A DNA stretch of 64,000 nt from Methanoregula sp. (GCF_028712425.1 NZ_JAQTQD010000009.1:35431-99430); one strand, 5' to 3'. Shown: positions 11,505 to 21,309, counted from the first letter of the stretch. The notes: generated from the sequence alone by a model not told the origin. Numbers and translations are program-made.

Positions 11505-12614
11505 TTAGTCCTGTCCCTGCTGGCGGACCTTCTTCCGCTGGGCGATACGGTACCCGCAGATCACCTGGATCGAGTCCCCGAACTCCCGGTCAAGCGCCGG
11601 GTCACCGGAATCCACCAGCAACTCGGGAATGTCCTGCAGCTTGTGCGGTGTTGCGACAACAATGACATGCCCGACCCCCGCCCGCCGCACGATCGCGGGG
11701 CTGATCTGCTGGTTGCCCCTGCCCAGGATGAATCCCTGTGCACCGATGGGGCTGATGATGATCCGCACGTCCTTCTCGCGTTCTGTCAGGCGGAGGAGGA
11801 CCTGCTCATCAGCATCAGATACAATGAGCCTCCCGTTCCTGACCACATCAACACCAAGCAGGGTCTTTTGATGCCCCAGGTAGCGCACGATCGCATCCGT
11901 TGTTGTCCCTGCCCCGATGATGTAGAGAGCCCCCGGCAGCATCACCTCCTGCATGAACTGGGCGATCTCCCTTTTTGTCCGTTCCTCGTCCGGCTGCTCG
12001 TACACCTGTTTTGAGACCGCGACCATCCCGCGGATCACGGGAGTCCGGGCAATTCCGAACAGCCGTGTGTCCAGCGTCCCTGCCCGGTACGCCTCTTCGT
12101 CAACGTCCATGACCTCGGAATCCCGCAGGGCAGCCTTGTCAAGTCCTGCAACGAGTTCCGCGGCAGCGTCGGGATTTACGGCAAAGACCCCGGAGTACAT
12201 CTTCACTCCCGCCGGGATGCCGAGCATCGGTACATCCCGACCGGCAACCGAGAAGATATCGCGGGCTGTGCCGTCGCCCCCGCAGAAGAGGATGAGATCG
12301 ACCCCGGTTTTCAGGAATGCTTTTGCAGCGGCCCGGGTATCATCAGATGTTGTGTCACTCCCCGGCGTGTACACTATTTCGTAATTCTCCAGGCCCGAGG
12401 CAGTAAGGACGGCCTCTCCCATAGCCCCGGCACAGGTTAGAAAAGCGAGATCTTTTTTCCCGTGTAATTGTTCAAGTGCCCGCTGTGCCCGCTCCCCGGC
12501 ATGCGGTACGGCCCCGCGCCGCTTTGCCTCCTCCACGTTCCCGTCGGTGCCCTTCAGCCCCACCGACCCGCCCATCCCGGCAACCGGGTTGACGATGAAG
12601 CCGATCCGTTTCAT
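11505..12614 (-). CDS. ATP-NAD kinase family protein (AcoX-like)
   Basis: The 369-residue protein starts with GFIVNPVAGMGGSVGLKGTD and carries FCGGDGTARD, the GGDG signature of the NAD kinase/diacylglycerol kinase fold. The length and NPVAGMGG start match the AcoX-like ATP-NAD kinase group common in archaea rather than the short NadK. Such proteins are presumed to phosphorylate NAD or a related compound; no activity can be assigned. It is downstream of trpB2 on the same strand, 23 bases away. Confidence 0.85.
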   Translation of the reverse strand: MKRIGFIVNPVAGMGGSVGLKGTDGNVEEAKRRGAVPHAGERAQRALEQLHGKKDLAFLTCAGAMGEAVLTASGLENYEIVYTPGSDTTSDDTRAAAKAFLKTGVDLILFCGGDGTARDIFSVAGRDVPMLGIPAGVKMYSGVFAVNPDAAAELVAGLDKAALRDSEVMDVDEEAYRAGTLDTRLFGIARTPVIRGMVAVSKQVYEQPDEERTKREIAQFMQEVMLPGALYIIGAGTTTDAIVRYLGHQKTLLGVDVVRNGRLIVSDADEQVLLRLTEREKDVRIIISPIGAQGFILGRGNQQISPAIVRRAGVGHVIVVATPHKLQDIPELLVDSGDPALDREFGDSIQVICGYRIAQRKKVRQQGQD

Positions 12615-12637
12615 GAAAAAAGGTGATGGTCCCGGGA

Positions 12638-13996
12638 TTATTGAATCTTGGGGATCCGGCCGATAGCCTCTTTGATCAATTCGTCCGGGTACTCGTAGTC
12701 TACCAGCTGGCCGGCATAGTATGCATCGTAAGCCGACATATCGAAGTTGCCATGCCCGGAGCAGTTGAAGAGGATGGTCTTCTCCTCACCGGTCTTTTTA
12801 CACTTGATAGCCTCATCGATGGCACACCTCACTGCATGGGAGGTCTCCGGTGCAACGATGATCCCTTCGGTACGCGAGAATATCTGACCTGCCTCGAACG
12901 CCTCGCTCTGGTGGCAGGAGATCGCCCGCATCACGCCATCGTGTACCAGGCGGGATACAATCGGGGAATCTCCATGATAGCGAAGGCCCCCGGCATGGAT
13001 AGACGGCGGTACGAAGTCATGGCCGAGCGTGAACATCTTCAGGAGCGGTGTTAAACCTGCAACATCACCGAAGTCATACATAAACGCGCCTTTTGTCAGT
13101 GTCGGGCATGATGCTGGTTCGACCCCGATGATGTCGACGTCCTTGTGCTTCCCGGTCATCTTGTCGCCCGCGAACGGGAAGCCGATACCGCCGAAGTTCG
13201 ATCCGCCGCCAACGCAGCCGATAACGACATCGGGATAGTCATCCACCATCGCGAGCTGTTCGCGGCACTCCTGCCCGATGATCGTCTGGTGGAGGCAGAC
13301 ATGGTTCAGCACCGACCCGAGCGCGTAGTTGGTGTTGTCGTGGGTTGCCGCGTCCTCGACCGCCTCGGAGATCGCGATGCCCAGGGCACCGGGAGTCTCG
13401 GGATCCTTTTCAAGCACTGCTTTGCCGGAGTTTGTCTTCATGCTCGGGCTCGGGATGCACTCCGCTCCCCAGACCTGCATCATGGACTTGCGGTAAGGCT
13501 TCTGGGTGTAGCTCGACCTGACCATGTAGACCGTGCACTCGAGATCGTAGAGCATCGTGGCGAAAGCCAAAGCGGAACCCCATTGCCCTGCACCGGTCTC
13601 GGTCGCAATCCGCTCAATCCCGGCCTTCATGTTATAGTAGGCCTGCGGCACCGAGGTGTTGGTCTTGTGGCTCCCGGCCGGGCTGACCCCTTCCCACTTG
13701 TAATAGATCTTTGCCGGGGTCTTGAGATACTTCTCCAGCCGGAAGGCCCGGTACAGGGGACTTGGCCTCCAGAGCCGGAGCACGTCCTGCACCTCTCCCG
13801 GAATATCGATATACCGGTCTGTACTCACTTCCTGTTTGATCAGTTCCATCGGGAAGATCGCTTTCAGGTCATCGGGTCCAACCGGCTTATGCGTGGCCGG
13901 GTGGAGCGGCGGGTCGAGGGGAGTGGGCAGGTCCGCCTGGACATTGTACCACCGTCTGGGCATCTGCTCTTCATCGAGCAGTATCTTTGTCTGCAT
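12638..13996 (-). CDS. trpB2: Tryptophan synthase beta chain, TrpB2 type
   Basis: TrpB2 joins indole and serine to make tryptophan, using PLP. The long form is recognised by length (452 residues), the PLP-lysine segment GSHKTNT and the phosphate-binding [11 protein letters not shown]. No trpA is adjacent, as is usual for TrpB2, which is thought to work without TrpA or on free indole. The ATG at 13996 lies about 25-30 bases after a TATA-like ATATATAC on this strand, so the mRNA is probably leaderless; this supports the shorter start over the frame beginning at 14029. Confidence 0.93.
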   Translation of the reverse strand: MQTKILLDEEQMPRRWYNVQADLPTPLDPPLHPATHKPVGPDDLKAIFPMELIKQEVSTDRYIDIPGEVQDVLRLWRPSPLYRAFRLEKYLKTPAKIYYKWEGVSPAGSHKTNTSVPQAYYNMKAGIERIATETGAGQWGSALAFATMLYDLECTVYMVRSSYTQKPYRKSMMQVWGAECIPSPSMKTNSGKAVLEKDPETPGALGIAISEAVEDAATHDNTNYALGSVLNHVCLHQTIIGQECREQLAMVDDYPDVVIGCVGGGSNFGGIGFPFAGDKMTGKHKDVDIIGVEPASCPTLTKGAFMYDFGDVAGLTPLLKMFTLGHDFVPPSIHAGGLRYHGDSPIVSRLVHDGVMRAISCHQSEAFEAGQIFSRTEGIIVAPETSHAVRCAIDEAIKCKKTGEEKTILFNCSGHGNFDMSAYDAYYAGQLVDYEYPDELIKEAIGRIPKIQ

Positions 13997-14038
13997 AGTA
14001 CAGTGGTTGTCGTGTACAAATATATACATTATGGTACA
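13997..14038 (-). promoter_or_regulatory. trpB2 promoter with TGTACA-like boxes
   Basis: A TATA-like stretch (14019-14027) is flanked by the palindrome TGTACA (14013-14018) and two near copies, AGTACA (13997-14002) and GGTACA (14033-14038). A further exact TGTACA lies at 14155-14160. TGTACA is the TRP box bound by TrpY in Methanothermobacter, where trpB2 is one of the targets. A TrpY-like repressor here is inferred only from the motif. Confidence 0.5.
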
Positions 14039-14435
14039 ATTTTGTTTATTGGAGCATTATTAAGTGCGATGGGGTTCGGGAGCTTGAATTGTAACCAGGG
14101 AGATTTTTCTTCTTTGTGTTAGAAATATATAACATTGGGAGAAAATGTTAGAAGTGTACAACAATTTCCTCAGAAAACGCGGTCGGGAATTCCATTCACT
14201 GACGGAATTAAAAAAAATCCACCGGAAAAGAGTTATGGAGATCACACTAACGGTAATACCACGTTCTTCCTGCTCTTGCAGATCGCCTGTTCAGGCAGGT
14301 GCCTGCGAGCGGAATAATTCAGGAGCATCCGGGAAACAGATCAAAAAGCATATCTCTGTCAACATTGAAGTGTTGACGGAAATATTTCAAGGATTATAGT
14401 TAAACCATTCTTAGCACAAACAGTACAGGTGAAGC
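14039..14435. other. AT-rich intergenic region
   Basis: No convincing gene is seen between trpB2 and the Yip1 gene. It holds an isolated TGTACA (14155-14160), a small CAGGCAGGTGCCTG-type hairpin near 14291-14304, and, at its right end, the GGTGA ribosome site of the next gene. Short frames here have no recognisable product. Confidence 0.5.
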
Positions 14436-15104
14436 ATGACACATTCTATTATTGACATCCTCTTCCGACCCGGCCAGTTCTTTTCGGGTCTTGATATAGA
14501 AAAAGAGCGTATGACCCTGCCGCTGCTCATCCTCCTTGCCGGGGGCATTACCGCCGCGGCGTACGGGTACCTGATTGGCGGGGTAACTGCGCAGATGATG
14601 GGGGGCGCCATGGCCGGGCTTGACACGATTGTCCTTTTGTCATCCGTAATCGGTGCATTCCTCGGAGTCTTCATCTTCTGGATCATCTGGGCTGCTCTCA
14701 TGTTTGGCATATCCATGGTATTCAAGGGATCCGGCAGTTTTTCCGGTACCTTAATGGTCATCGGGTACGGCTACCTCCCCCAGGTTATCGGCACCGTCAT
14801 TACCCTCATAGCAGCAATCGAGTACGTGCCGAAGATCGTTGTCCCGAAGATTACCTCCGCCATGATGCAGGACCCGGCGGCAGTGCAACAGGTAACAGCA
14901 TCACTCATGAAAGACCCGGCCATGGTGGAGCTGACCCAGATCTCAGCCCTTGTCACCATTGTCTTCCTCCTCTGGAGCGCGAACATCTGGATCTTCGGCA
15001 TCCAGAACGCACGAAAACTGGCGGTACGGGACGCCGCCATCTGCGTTGGCATTCCGGTCATTGCCTGGATCTTCTACATGATTTATACGCTTGGAGTATC
15101 GTAA
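14436..15104 (+). CDS. Yip1-domain membrane protein
   Basis: The 222-residue product has about five membrane segments and starts with a soluble stretch including LFRPGQFFSGL, the typical entry of Yip1-family proteins in archaea and bacteria. A GGTGA ribosome site precedes the ATG. Its TAA touches the ATG of the next gene. Sitting first in an operon with an extracellular COG1361-like protein and a MacB-type ABC transporter suggests a shared envelope role, but no activity is known. Confidence 0.75.
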   Translation: MTHSIIDILFRPGQFFSGLDIEKERMTLPLLILLAGGITAAAYGYLIGGVTAQMMGGAMAGLDTIVLLSSVIGAFLGVFIFWIIWAALMFGISMVFKGSGSFSGTLMVIGYGYLPQVIGTVITLIAAIEYVPKIVVPKITSAMMQDPAAVQQVTASLMKDPAMVELTQISALVTIVFLLWSANIWIFGIQNARKLAVRDAAICVGIPVIAWIFYMIYTLGVS

Positions 15105-16286
15105 ATGAGAATCAGCCAGATCATCACCTCACTCTTTGTCGCCCTGCTGGTAAGCCTGGCAGTCGGTGTTGCCAGCGGAGCGTACACGAATATCAACGAA
15201 GACCCGGTCTCCGGAACCTACTACACCGGAAAGGTCTATGTTGCCGAGACGGTCTTCGAACCCGGGACCTTTTTTACCGGGGATAAAGGGACTGTAACCT
15301 ACAAGATCACCAACGGCAACGCCAACACCAGCATCAAGCTGAACCACGCGATCTTCCGGGACAGCACCTTCTCCCTGCTGAGCGGCAACTACGATACTAC
15401 CTCAACACTCGGCCCGCTCCAGACCCGGCCGTTCACCTTCTCCATCGTGGCTAATGGGGCTGCGGGAGATTACTATCCGACCTTTTCCGTCAGCCTGTAC
15501 GATTCCGACCTCAATCATAAGACGCTGCTCCAGATCGACAACACGCCCCTTGAACTGACGGTTGTCGACAAGCCCGATGCCTTCACGCAGGGGAAGAAGA
15601 AGACAATCGATCTGCAGGTGGCAAACCCGCGGAAGAACAATGTGAGAAATGTCATCCTCACTGCAACCGGTGCCGGTATAACGGCAAACCCTGAACGGAT
15701 ATTTATCGGCGACCTTGCAGCTGCGGCAAAAATCCCGGTCAATGTCTCCATCACCCCGGACCAGGAGACCACGCTCATCCTCCACCTGACCTACAACAAC
15801 GGCGACAACCCCCATGACGTGACCCTGGAGATCCCCATCACGTTCGGGCATGACAAGAAACAGGCAGACCCGGTCATGAGCAACATCCAGGTGACGCCGG
15901 AGGGGATGAGCTACCGGGTAACGGGTGACGTGACCAATGCAGGGCTCGAGACGGCAAATGCCGTCATGGTGACTGCCCTCCCACCGGCGATCCCTGAAGA
16001 CCCGTACAAGACCTATGTTGTCCAGGCGCTCAAGCCGGACGATTTCGGGAGCTTCGAGATCACGTTCTCGACCGATGGCACCGTTGAAAGCGTCCCTGTC
16101 CAGATCTCGTTCAAGGACAACGACGGGAACATCTACACCTCGGTCCAGGACATCACTGTTCCCAACGGCAGGCTCGCCGCCGTGAAGGACAACGGCCCGC
16201 CGCTCGTCCCCATCATCGCAGCACTTGTCGTCGTCGCAATCTTTGTCGGCGGATGGTACTTCTACCTCAGGAAGAAGAAACAGTGA
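15105..16286 (+). CDS. COG1361-like extracellular protein, membrane anchored
   Basis: The protein (393 residues) has an N-terminal signal ending near GVASGAY, a long outside part made of repeated immunoglobulin-like beta domains (segments such as LELTVVDKPDAF and DVTNAGLETANAVMV are typical of COG1361 S-layer-like proteins), and one C-terminal membrane helix followed by RKKKQ. The last codon overlaps the next gene as GTGA. COG1361 proteins often accompany MacB-type ABC transporters in methanogens and may act like a periplasmic adaptor; that link is inference. Confidence 0.8.
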   Translation: MRISQIITSLFVALLVSLAVGVASGAYTNINEDPVSGTYYTGKVYVAETVFEPGTFFTGDKGTVTYKITNGNANTSIKLNHAIFRDSTFSLLSGNYDTTSTLGPLQTRPFTFSIVANGAAGDYYPTFSVSLYDSDLNHKTLLQIDNTPLELTVVDKPDAFTQGKKKTIDLQVANPRKNNVRNVILTATGAGITANPERIFIGDLAAAAKIPVNVSITPDQETTLILHLTYNNGDNPHDVTLEIPITFGHDKKQADPVMSNIQVTPEGMSYRVTGDVTNAGLETANAVMVTALPPAIPEDPYKTYVVQALKPDDFGSFEITFSTDGTVESVPVQISFKDNDGNIYTSVQDITVPNGRLAAVKDNGPPLVPIIAALVVVAIFVGGWYFYLRKKKQ

Positions 16287-16972
16287 CGACAACAGAAGAC
16301 GACCAGCCGGTCATGGTCTTCTCGGACGTGGCCAAGGTGTACCCCCTCCCGGCCGGGGACGTCCGGGCACTGGACGGTGTCTCGTTCCAGGTGGACCGGG
16401 GCGAGTTCATCTCCATCATGGGCCCCTCCGGGTCCGGCAAGTCCACGCTCCTCAACCTCATGGGGTGCCTTGACACGCCCACGGAAGGGGACATCTGGAT
16501 CAGCGGCACCCGCATCCGGGACATGGCGGACACGGAACTCACTGCCCTGCGACGGGACCGGATCGGGTTTATCTTCCAGTACTTCAACCTCTTCCCGCTC
16601 TTAAATATCATCGAGAACGTCACGTTCCCCATGATGCTGAAGAGCGGGAGGGGTGTGGACCCGGAGCGGGGAAAGGACGTGCTCCGCGCCGTCCAGCTGG
16701 ATGAGAAACTCTTCACCCACACGCCCACGGAACTCTCCGGCGGCCAGCAGCAGCGCGTGGCCATTGCCCGGGCGCTCATCAACAACCCCGACATCCTCCT
16801 CTGCGATGAACCGACTGGCAACCTCGACTCGAAGACCGGTGCCGGCATCATGGAGCTGATGACCGAACTCAACCGGAACGGGACAACCATTATCATGGTC
16901 ACCCATGACCAGAACATCGCCGATTATTCGCGGCGGACCATCCGGATCTCCGACGGGAGGATCGTCTCATGA
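16283..16972 (+). CDS. ABC transporter ATP-binding protein, MacB/LolD type
   Basis: The ATPase has Walker A GPSGSGKST, signature LSGGQQQRVAIARAL and Walker B LLCDEPTGNLDS, the last typical of the MacB/LolD/FtsE group. Starting at the GTG at 16283, which overlaps the previous stop as GTGA, gives 229 residues with normal N-terminal context; an in-frame ATG at 16253 would lie inside the previous gene. The ATPase overlaps the permease by ATGA, so both are translated together. Confidence 0.92.
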   Translation: MTTTEDDQPVMVFSDVAKVYPLPAGDVRALDGVSFQVDRGEFISIMGPSGSGKSTLLNLMGCLDTPTEGDIWISGTRIRDMADTELTALRRDRIGFIFQYFNLFPLLNIIENVTFPMMLKSGRGVDPERGKDVLRAVQLDEKLFTHTPTELSGGQQQRVAIARALINNPDILLCDEPTGNLDSKTGAGIMELMTELNRNGTTIIMVTHDQNIADYSRRTIRISDGRIVS

Positions 16973-18159
16973 TCTTCTGGGAGATCGCAAAGAGAAACAT
17001 TCGGATCCACTTCCTCCGGTCAACCCTTGCCATGCTCGGCATCGTGATCGGGGTTGTTGCCATTGCCTCGATGGGGATCCTCGGCAACAGCATGGTCTCC
17101 ATGGTCTCCGACAGCCTCTCATCGGTAGGCGACAGCGTCATCGTGTACCCGTATACCGGAGGAGGCGGGGGATTCGGTGGGGGAAGCGGGAGCTCCGAAA
17201 ACCTGAAGATAACCGACCAGCAGTTCCAGCAGATCAAACGGGTGGTTGCACCGGGCGTTGCGATACCGGTCCACTCTTCTTCGGAACGCATGAAAGTCGG
17301 GGTGAGCAAGGACTACATTGTTGCATCCGTGTACGGGGTCGATCCCCAGCACCTCAAGGACCTCAACTTCGAGCTGACAGCAGGAAGCCTCAGCAATGCC
17401 AATTCCGGGTGCCTTGTCGGGTCCGCGTTTGCCAAGGACAACAACATCAAGGTGGGATCGCGGATCTCGATGGGGACGGACGGTTCGAAAGGAACGCTCC
17501 GCGTCACCGGTATCATCAAGGAACGGGGCATGAGTTTCGATATCAGCACGGACAACGCCGTCATCGCCACCCAGGACTGGTTCGAAGGGACCTACAATAC
17601 CGGGAAATATTATGACCAGATCGTGGTCAAGGTAAAACGCGACCAGGACACCGCCAATGTCAAGACCATCATCGAGAAACAGATGAACAAGCGGGACAAG
17701 GTCGTGATGGTCATTGACAGCAAGGCAACCCTTGCCACCATCTACGAGACGTTTGGTGCGATCACCTCGTTCGTCACAGCAATCGGCGGGATCTCGATGA
17801 TCGTTGCCGGGGTCTCGATCTTCAACATCATGATGATGTCGGTCAACGAGCGGATCAAGGAGATCGGGATCATGCGGAGCATCGGCACCCAGAAGAAAGA
17901 GGTGATGAGCATGTTCGTGTACGAGGCTGCCATCATCGGGGTCATCGGCAGCGTTGTCGGGGGAATCCTCAGCCTCATCGCCGGCTACGGCATCAGCGCC
18001 CTGATGCTCCAGTCAACGAAATACCTCTGGACCCTCTCGACCGTGTCGTCAATTGCCGGGGGCGTTGGTTTCGGTATCGTGGTCTGCCTTGCCTGCGGGC
18101 TCTACCCGGCATGGCAGGCAGCAAACTTAAACCCCATCGATGCGCTCCGGCACGAGTGA
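16969..18159 (+). CDS. ABC transporter permease, MacB/FtsX family
   Basis: The 396-residue permease has the MacB layout: one N-terminal membrane helix (with IGVVAIASMGILGNSM), a large outside domain (~residues 45-265) with a poly-glycine linker near 65-75, and three C-terminal helices containing NIMMMSVNERIKEIGIMRSIG, the FtsX-domain hallmark. It ends with YPAWQAANLNPIDALRHE, the usual finish of this family. With its ATPase it forms a mechanotransmission-type transporter whose cargo is unknown; the operon partner COG1361 protein may be the outside component. Confidence 0.92.
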   Translation: MIFWEIAKRNIRIHFLRSTLAMLGIVIGVVAIASMGILGNSMVSMVSDSLSSVGDSVIVYPYTGGGGGFGGGSGSSENLKITDQQFQQIKRVVAPGVAIPVHSSSERMKVGVSKDYIVASVYGVDPQHLKDLNFELTAGSLSNANSGCLVGSAFAKDNNIKVGSRISMGTDGSKGTLRVTGIIKERGMSFDISTDNAVIATQDWFEGTYNTGKYYDQIVVKVKRDQDTANVKTIIEKQMNKRDKVVMVIDSKATLATIYETFGAITSFVTAIGGISMIVAGVSIFNIMMMSVNERIKEIGIMRSIGTQKKEVMSMFVYEAAIIGVIGSVVGGILSLIAGYGISALMLQSTKYLWTLSTVSSIAGGVGFGIVVCLACGLYPAWQAANLNPIDALRHE

Positions 18160-18206
18160 GTGGCATCACCTGAACCTTTTTTTCTTTCGGCACACTACGG
18201 TATGCT

Positions 18207-19061
18207 ATGCAACCGGCGGTGTCTGACCCTGACTGGAACGAGATCTGGAAAGAGCGGCAGCGCCTGCAGGAGACCTCGAAAATTGAGGGCGATCCTTCCC
18301 ATAACTGGGACAAGAAAGAGAACGCGGAACGGTACGATGCAAACGCCCGGAGCGAGTACGATGACCGGGTGCAGAGGACGATCGCCTTCCTCCCGCTCTC
18401 CCGAAATGCCCGGGTGCTCGACATCGGTGCCGGCCCGGGGATCCTCGCCCTGCCCCTTGCCCCGCTCGTCCGCGATGTGACGGCGGTAGAGCCCGGCGCC
18501 GGGATGGTCGAAGTCTTAAAAAAGCATGCTGAACGGGACGGGATCCGGAATATCGCGTGCGTGCAGAAGACCTGGGAAGAGGTCGATCCTGCCCGCGACC
18601 TCGCGCCCCCGTACGACATCGTCATCGCGTCGCTCTCGCTGACCATGCACGACATCCGCGAAGCGCTCGCGAAGATGGATGCCGCTTCCTCGGGCTCGGT
18701 CCACCTCTTCTGGTTTGCCGATATGCCCTTCTGGGAACGGATGAACTCCGACCTCTGGATGCCGCTGCACGGCCGGCAGTATTACCCGGGGCCGAAGGCC
18801 GACTGCCTCTTTGGCGTCCTGAGCCAGATGGGGATCTTCCCGGACGTGACGATGATGCCGATGGGAAAGGAGTACCGGTTTTTAAGCCGGGACGAGATGA
18901 TGGCATTTTTTACAAAACGGTTCGGGGCGGCAACACCGGCACAGAAGAAAACGATTGAGGACTATATCGCACCGATGATCCGTGCAGAGGGGCACGAGGT
19001 CGTTATTTCCGGGATGTCAACGCTGGCACACGTGCGGTGGAAGAAGCACCAGAGCGGGTAA
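18207..19061 (+). CDS. Class I SAM-dependent methyltransferase
   Basis: The 284-residue protein has the SAM-binding motif I LDIGAGPGILALPLA near residues 71-85, followed by the acidic strand VTAVEPGAGM. The N-terminal segment (SDPDWNEIWKERQ) resembles a group of methanogen methyltransferases of unknown substrate. It stands alone with its own short intergenic leader after the ABC operon. No substrate can be named. Confidence 0.85.
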   Translation: MQPAVSDPDWNEIWKERQRLQETSKIEGDPSHNWDKKENAERYDANARSEYDDRVQRTIAFLPLSRNARVLDIGAGPGILALPLAPLVRDVTAVEPGAGMVEVLKKHAERDGIRNIACVQKTWEEVDPARDLAPPYDIVIASLSLTMHDIREALAKMDAASSGSVHLFWFADMPFWERMNSDLWMPLHGRQYYPGPKADCLFGVLSQMGIFPDVTMMPMGKEYRFLSRDEMMAFFTKRFGAATPAQKKTIEDYIAPMIRAEGHEVVISGMSTLAHVRWKKHQSG

Positions 19062-19124
19062 TCACCTCTCGGTTCTGCGAGACCAGCGAATCTTTTTATA
19101 CCATAATCAGGGTTATGGATCATC

Positions 19125-19373
19125 ATGGCACTATCACTGGTTGTAACCCCGGTTGCCATGCTCCTTGAGCTGGTCATCTGTGTCCTTGGATTGTATGTGG
19201 GCTATACAAAGAAGAAGTCCTACGGGTACCTCTTTGGAGTGACGTTCCTCCTGTTTGCCCTGTTCGACTATCTTGGCCAGGCCGGCCTGAACGCTGACAG
19301 TCTTGCCATCGTGAACCTGGTGGCCGTCCTCGCCGCTCTGACTGGGATGTATCTTGTGCTTCAGGATACGTGA
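19125..19373 (+). CDS. Small conserved-looking membrane protein (82 residues)
   Basis: Three hydrophobic segments are separated by a YTKKKSYGY basic loop. A clear TATA box (TTTTTATA, 19093-19100) lies 25 bases upstream of the ATG, so the mRNA is nearly leaderless, which supports a real gene. The function is unknown. It is followed by a 560-base gap that contains a long inverted repeat. Confidence 0.65.
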   Translation: MALSLVVTPVAMLLELVICVLGLYVGYTKKKSYGYLFGVTFLLFALFDYLGQAGLNADSLAIVNLVAVLAALTGMYLVLQDT

Positions 19374-19481
19374 CAGGCGATTTCCTTTTTTCATGCGTTC
19401 TCCAACAGGGTGGATCCGTTCAATCGCATTTTTGGAGATCATGAATGCGGTTGGCCGCTCGCAGTGCGATCCTGTTCAGAT

Positions 19482-19722
19482 TTTTTTGATTTTTTTCCGG
19501 TTTGAAAAATTTTCAGCGCGAAAATAATCCGGAATGAAAACCTTCCCCTGCCCGACCCCCCTTGGCTTCGCATGGAGGGTTTATTGGGCATCCTTACGTC
19601 GCAGATTCCACAGGAAATTATGGTGTTTTTTGCCTACCTGAAAAGGGGGGTCGGGCAGGGTAAAACCGGAAAAAAACGATCGCGTTTGAAAATTTTTTTG
19701 AAATTTTTTCCGGTTTTTCCGG
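19482..19722. repeat. Long imperfect inverted-repeat element
   Basis: Two arms face each other. The inner core is a perfect 18-bp inverted repeat, CCCTGCCCGACCCCCCTT (near 19546-19563) against AAGGGGGGTCGGGCAGGG (near 19643-19660). Outside it, T-rich CCGG-containing arms (19482-19535 and 19665-19722) also pair imperfectly. The ~80-base centre has no reading frame of note. It could be a MITE-like remnant or a transcript with a long stem. It lies between a small membrane-protein gene and the M23 lipoprotein gene. Confidence 0.6.
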
Positions 19723-19932
19723 CGTACTGAAAGGATTTAGCGACTCAATCGGGTACCAGGGGGCTCCGTTTCAATCCCCTGCTGCATCCCCCTACTCATA
19801 TACCGGGCACGGTTTTTCCCAGACGGATAATCGAAGGTTCATACAATTTTAGTAATCCTGGTTGTGATCGCCCATGCCTGACACAAGGGGATCATTTTAT
19901 GGTCCGGAATACGAATCACTCCCTGTCATACC

Positions 19933-21153
19933 ATGTCAGCGAAACTCCAGCTCCTTATCCTCATGCTCGCACTGACTGCAATCCTCGTTGCAGGTTGTAC
20001 CCAGCCGGCTCCCGCTTCAGGATCCACGGCCACGGCCCTGAACATGACCGTTCCGTTTGCACCGGTCCCGGTCCCTGCCGGGAGCGGGATGCAGCTTGCC
20101 TATGAACTCGAACTCGTCCCGGCAGATGGCAGGGTGCCAGTTGTCGAAAAGGTAGAAGTGTTCGATGCTGCTACCAAAACTGTCCTTTTCACTGCAGACG
20201 GGGACCTGCTTGCTGCGCTCTACCACCCGGCTGCCGTCCCACCCCCGACACCCGCGGAGCTCCAGGATGGGACGGGAAAAGTTCCCATGCCCCGCGTATC
20301 TGTCTGGTTTGTCGTTAAGCCGGATGCCGTACCGGACCGGCTTGTCCACCGGGTCACCCTGAACCGTTCGGCTTCCGGCCTGCCTCCGGAGACAGTCACC
20401 GGCGGTGAAGTTGCTGTGCGTAAAGATGCTGCACCGGTTGTCATCGGGGCCCCGATGTCCGGCCCGGGCTGGATGGCCATGGAGACAACATCGCCCTTCA
20501 CCCACCACTTCTCTGCCCAGATCACGATAGGCGGCGTGACCCGGGTTCCCCAGCGGTACGCCCAGGACTGGATCCTTCTGGACCCGGTAACAGGAGCGGC
20601 CGCGAAGGGCAATTTCACGCTTGCCCGTAACTATTTCGGGTTCGGGAAGGAACTCTATGCCGGGGCGGACGGGACGGTTGTCGCAGCCCTGGATGGCCTG
20701 CCGGATATCGAGACGATCTACTCGGCCCCGCCGGCAACCCTTGACACTGCTGCCGGAAACTTCGTGATCATCGATGTCGGGAACAAGAAATACGCATGCT
20801 ATGCCCACATGGTGAACGGGTCCGTCCGGGTGAAACCCGGCGATGTTGTCAAGGAAGGGCAGGTGATCGGTCTCATGGGTAACAGCGGGAACTCCGATAT
20901 CCCGCACCTCCATTTCCAGGTCGTGACGGACACGCCGTCATTCCTGGGTGCAGAGGGATATCCCCACGTGTTCCGCTCGTTCGATTCCCAGGGCGGGGTC
21001 CACATCAACCGGGCCATAGAACGGCAGGCCAGCCCCGGCTATACCATGACACAACTCTGGTCAGAGATGGGAGAATTCGCGGAATATCTGAAAACTCCGG
21101 TCCCCCGGCAGAACATGCTGCCGGAGAACAACGAGATCGTCAGGTTCCCCTGA
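19933..21153 (+). CDS. M23-family metallopeptidase lipoprotein
   Basis: The 406-residue protein has a lipoprotein signal ending in the lipobox LVAGC, a Ser/Ala/Pro-rich spacer, an N-terminal beta domain (~residues 50-190) and a C-terminal LytM-type peptidase domain with YAHMVNGSVRV, GQVIGLMGNSGNSD and the zinc motif HLHFQV. It is the full-length paralogue of the gene cut by the left window edge, very similar along its length. It should be anchored outside the membrane. Murein is absent from Methanomicrobiales, so the substrate is unknown. Confidence 0.88.
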   Translation: MSAKLQLLILMLALTAILVAGCTQPAPASGSTATALNMTVPFAPVPVPAGSGMQLAYELELVPADGRVPVVEKVEVFDAATKTVLFTADGDLLAALYHPAAVPPPTPAELQDGTGKVPMPRVSVWFVVKPDAVPDRLVHRVTLNRSASGLPPETVTGGEVAVRKDAAPVVIGAPMSGPGWMAMETTSPFTHHFSAQITIGGVTRVPQRYAQDWILLDPVTGAAAKGNFTLARNYFGFGKELYAGADGTVVAALDGLPDIETIYSAPPATLDTAAGNFVIIDVGNKKYACYAHMVNGSVRVKPGDVVKEGQVIGLMGNSGNSDIPHLHFQVVTDTPSFLGAEGYPHVFRSFDSQGGVHINRAIERQASPGYTMTQLWSEMGEFAEYLKTPVPRQNMLPENNEIVRFP

Positions 21154-21309
21154 CCGGCTTTTCCTTTTTTTCACCAGTGCGATCGGGCTGCGGGAGGGAG
21201 TAGGGAGCCCGGGAGTGCGACAACTCCCCCGCATCTATTTCCCGGGTACTATCTCTGTTCCCGCAATGCTGATAATCTAAGAATCCAATAATCTAAGTCG
21301 TGAGCATCA

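Noticed and set aside
13145..14122. 325-codon plus-strand frame
   Set aside because: It lies antisense to trpB2, which has full family motifs.
14060..14317. Short frames between trpB2 and the Yip1 gene
   Set aside because: No ribosome site, no conserved-looking sequence, and AT-rich composition.
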